Shown piece by piece: positions 61,936-64,000 of a stretch of DNA of 64,000 bases (position 1 is its first letter; each line of letters starts with the position of its first letter). A program made the translations under genes and the position numbers. The notes beneath the pieces were generated by a model. It made no database searches. It saw nothing but the letters and a program-made list of their open reading frames with translations, and was not told the DNA's origin. This DNA is from CAMDHY01 sp046156265 (GTDB taxonomy: Bacteria; Pseudomonadota; Alphaproteobacteria; Rhizobiales; Segnochrobactraceae): NCBI RefSeq assembly GCF_046156265.1, contig NZ_JAWDIR010000033.1, forward strand, positions 1-64,000, written 5' to 3'.

Positions 61936-63066
61936 TCAGCGGCGGCGGGCGGTGTAGAGCACCGGCCAGTCGTCCGCCGGCACGCCCATGCAGGTGTCCA
62001 TCGCGGCGTACGTGAGGGCGCGGAAGCGCTCGCCGTCGAACACAAACTCCGCCAACCCGCCGCAATCGCCGATGCCGCGGCCCTTCGAGAAGGCCGACAG
62101 CACCATGCCGTCGTCGGAGAGGCCGGGGTTGACGAGGGCGGCGTAATCGTCGTCCTCGCCCATCGACATGACGGCGCCGGCGCCGGGCACCTCGAAGCGC
62201 GCCGGCTGCGGCTTGCCCGCGCCGGCGACCCAGAACTCGTAGGTGAAGTTGTAGGCGCCGGCGCTGACGCAGACGCCCCACAAGGTGCGGTCGCCCGCGA
62301 GCGTCACGGCCATTTCCTTCGGGTCGATCGGGCAGTCGTCGGCGCTGGCGGCGGGGATGCCGGCCGGGCGGCGCTTCGGCGGCGGCGAGAGCTCGCTCAT
62401 CGCGACCGCCGTGACGACCGGGGCGGCCGGGGCCGCCGGGACCTTGCTCGCGGCAGCGGAGCCAGTGGCGACCAGCGCCGTGACGCCGCCGGCGCGGCCC
62501 TGCTCCGCATCCATGTAGCGCAGGCTCGCCGACGAGCCGGACAGCGAGACGGGCGAGGACGACAGGCTCTTGCTGCCATCGAGCAGTTCAACGGTAAGCC
62601 CCTTCGCCGGCAGCAGGGCAGCGATCACGGCGGCCGCGTCACTGCCGGTGAGGCGGGCGCGGACGAAGTCGCCGTCGAGCTCGGCCGTGAACACGTCAGA
62701 CGGCAGGCCGGGCCCCTTGCCGCCGTCGAGCCGGAGGCGCAGACGTGGCGCGGCCGGCGTCGTCTCGGCATAGACGACGACGCTCACCTCCGGCGCGGCG
62801 GCCGGTCCGGCGGCGCGGGCGATCTTGACGAAGGCGGAGCCGGCGCCGTCCGCCGGCGCCATCCCGAGGGCGGTGCAGGCGAGCGTGTTGTCGCAGCCGA
62901 TCACCCAGTCGCGGAAGGTCTTCAATTCCCCGGCGCGGTCGGCGGCCAGCGCCGGACCGCCGGCCGCGAGAAGCGCCGCGATGGCGAAGGCTGCGAGGCC
63001 GTTCGACGCCCGGCCTGGCGCGTGCACGGGCTGGCCGGTGCCGGTGGTGGTGCCGATCGTGACCAT
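61936..63066 (-). CDS. secreted DUF1176 domain protein
   Basis: The 376-residue protein has a signal peptide (about residues 20-42, ending ALAADRAG) and then a DUF1176 domain: LKTFRDWVIGCDNTLACTAL with the paired cysteines, and a C-terminal half with GDCGGLAEFVFDGERF and DTCMGVPADDWPVLY. The function of the family is unknown; it is periplasmic. It is convergent with the CDF gene with a 22-base gap. A Pro/Ala-rich linker lies between the halves. Confidence 0.88.
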   Translation of the reverse strand: MVTIGTTTGTGQPVHAPGRASNGLAAFAIAALLAAGGPALAADRAGELKTFRDWVIGCDNTLACTALGMAPADGAGSAFVKIARAAGPAAAPEVSVVVYAETTPAAPRLRLRLDGGKGPGLPSDVFTAELDGDFVRARLTGSDAAAVIAALLPAKGLTVELLDGSKSLSSSPVSLSGSSASLRYMDAEQGRAGGVTALVATGSAAASKVPAAPAAPVVTAVAMSELSPPPKRRPAGIPAASADDCPIDPKEMAVTLAGDRTLWGVCVSAGAYNFTYEFWVAGAGKPQPARFEVPGAGAVMSMGEDDDYAALVNPGLSDDGMVLSAFSKGRGIGDCGGLAEFVFDGERFRALTYAAMDTCMGVPADDWPVLYTARRR

Positions 63067-63157
63067 GCTCGCCCTCGCGTGCTCGTCGCGCCGCCGCCCG
63101 GCGCGCCGCCGAAGGTAGCGAGCGCGGCCGGCGCGGCAAAGACCCCGCGTATCGCCG

Positions 63158-64000
63158 CTACTGCACCATCGCCGCTGTCGCCTCCACCGGGGCGGCGGCG
63201 CTCTTCACCGGGGTCGGGGCGGCCGTGCCGGCGCCCAGCGCCGAGATCGCCGGCCCGACCGGTGCCGTCGGGGCGGGCGTGGCCGCGGCGGCGGACGTGG
63301 CCGCCGTACCCGTGCCGGTGGCCGGCGCCGACGCCTCGCTCCAGCGGGCGGCGAGGCTGCCCGCGATCATGCCGGCGATGCACTCGTAGCCCTGGTCGTT
63401 CATGTGGAAGGCGTCGCGCCACAGCATCGACACCGGCTGCGGCCGGCCCGCCCAGTAGCGCATCGCATCATAGCGGCGCACCAGCGGCACGCCCCGGCGG
63501 GCGGCGAGGTCGGCGATCACGGTCACCGCCTGCCGGTAGCCGGCGTTGTCGGCGATGCGCGGATAGAACTGCGGGTCCATCAGCACCGCGTCGATGCCCT
63601 GGGCCTCGAGCCAGACCAGCCCGTCCTCGACGATCGCGGCCATGGTGTCGAGGCCGACGCCGCGCACGGCGTCGTTGGTGCCGACCTGCCAGATGACGAG
63701 GTCCGGCCTTACCGCGGCGACTTCGGTCCTGAGGCGCGCGGCGGTGGTGGCGACCACCTCGCCGCCGACGCCGCGGTTGACCACCCGAACGGCCGCGCCG
63801 GGAACGCGGGAGGCGAGGTGGACGGCGAGGCGGGCGGGATAGGTGTGGCCGGCATCGGACGCGCCGACGCCTTCGGTCGAGGAGGAGCCGATCGCGAGGA
63901 TCGTCGCCGCGCCGCCGCTGGCGATGCGGGCGCGGGTGCGCTCGAGGCCGCCGGTGAAGCCGAGGAGCTCCTGCGGAACGGCACAGGCGTCGACGCCGTC
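63158..64000 (-). CDS. SGNH/GDSL hydrolase, N-terminus beyond the window
   Basis: The visible 280 residues form an SGNH-hydrolase domain. Block I appears as ILAIGSSSTEGVGASDAGH, block II glycine in NRGVGGE, block III as IWQVGTNDAV and the block V Asp-x-x-His pair as RDAFHMNDQGYE. The C-terminal part (about 70 residues) is Ala/Thr/Pro-rich and probably disordered. The reading frame is open to the window edge, so the start is outside. The family hydrolyses esters of lipids or polysaccharides. It is 91 bases from the DUF1176 gene in the same direction. Confidence 0.85.
   Translation of the reverse strand, partial: DGVDACAVPQELLGFTGGLERTRARIASGGAATILAIGSSSTEGVGASDAGHTYPARLAVHLASRVPGAAVRVVNRGVGGEVVATTAARLRTEVAAVRPDLVIWQVGTNDAVRGVGLDTMAAIVEDGLVWLEAQGIDAVLMDPQFYPRIADNAGYRQAVTVIADLAARRGVPLVRRYDAMRYWAGRPQPVSMLWRDAFHMNDQGYECIAGMIAGSLAARWSEASAPATGTGTAATSAAAATPAPTAPVGPAISALGAGTAAPTPVKSAAAPVEATAAMVQ

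Noticed and set aside
1..64000. tRNA, rRNA or CRISPR features
   Set aside because: No cloverleaf with a GTTCGAATC-type arm, no rRNA segment and no regularly spaced direct repeat was recognised by eye; a covariance-model search would be decisive.

Overview
The window is GC-rich (around 70 percent by eye) chromosomal DNA from an alphaproteobacterium, most likely of the order Hyphomicrobiales (Rhizobiales). The evidence is the gene order irr / fabA-fabB-fabI, two BA14K-family proteins, an AccD with a degenerate zinc ribbon, a homospermidine synthase, RIME-like double-hairpin repeats, and promoters of the TTG-N17-TA type. No rRNA, tRNA, CRISPR array, transposase or phage gene was recognised. Nearly every position is also open in antisense frames; those long antisense frames were judged to be shadows of GC-rich coding.

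Layout. 0.3-6.8 kb: a probable five-gene operon read leftward (sodium:solute symporter, small three-segment membrane protein, two luciferase-like FMN monooxygenases, flavin reductase) facing a LysR regulator; it looks like an uptake-plus-oxidation pathway for an unknown small organic, perhaps organosulfur or organonitrogen, compound. 7-11.3 kb: an M23 peptidoglycan peptidase and a Tat-exported FAD oxidoreductase. 11.3-17.8 kb: leftward trpF-trpB-tautomerase-trpA-accD-folC, with a GT90 glycosyltransferase upstream. 17.9-21.6 kb: fabA-fabB-fabI and the divergent iron regulator irr. 21.8-31.3 kb: SH3 protein, 2-hydroxyacid dehydrogenase, an atypical small gene, a MoeB-like adenylyltransferase, an HD-GYP phosphodiesterase, cysK, gshB, yraN and rsmI. 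31.4-35.1 kb: rightward lppC-like lipoprotein, coaBC, dut, gst. 35.3-42.1 kb: polA, a DUF3095 protein and a class A penicillin-binding protein. 42.3-48.4 kb: entericidin-like lipoprotein, homospermidine synthase, DoxX, an AT-richer orphan, a two-segment membrane protein, an amidase and two BA14K proteins. 48.5-53.5 kb: leuA with a leucine-rich leader peptide and hairpin, an MFS exporter, an AraC regulator and a VOC protein. 53.5-64 kb: kup, a diguanylate cyclase translationally overlapping a ThDP enzyme, an old-yellow-enzyme-like oxidoreductase, a histidine-rich CDF exporter, a DUF1176 protein and a truncated SGNH hydrolase.

How it works together. Most genes are housekeeping: unsaturated fatty-acid synthesis, tryptophan, leucine, cysteine, glutathione, CoA and folate synthesis, DNA replication and repair, and cell-wall synthesis and remodelling. 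Cyclic-di-GMP turnover is represented by one likely synthase (GGEEF) and one likely hydrolase (HD-GYP). Intergenic spaces carry at least three families of short repeats: double-hairpin RIME-like elements, longer inverted-repeat elements, and heptamer tandem arrays placed just after stop codons. The most interesting regions are the symporter-monooxygenase operon, the leuA leader, the tautomerase inside the trp genes, the DUF3095 protein and the repeat families.
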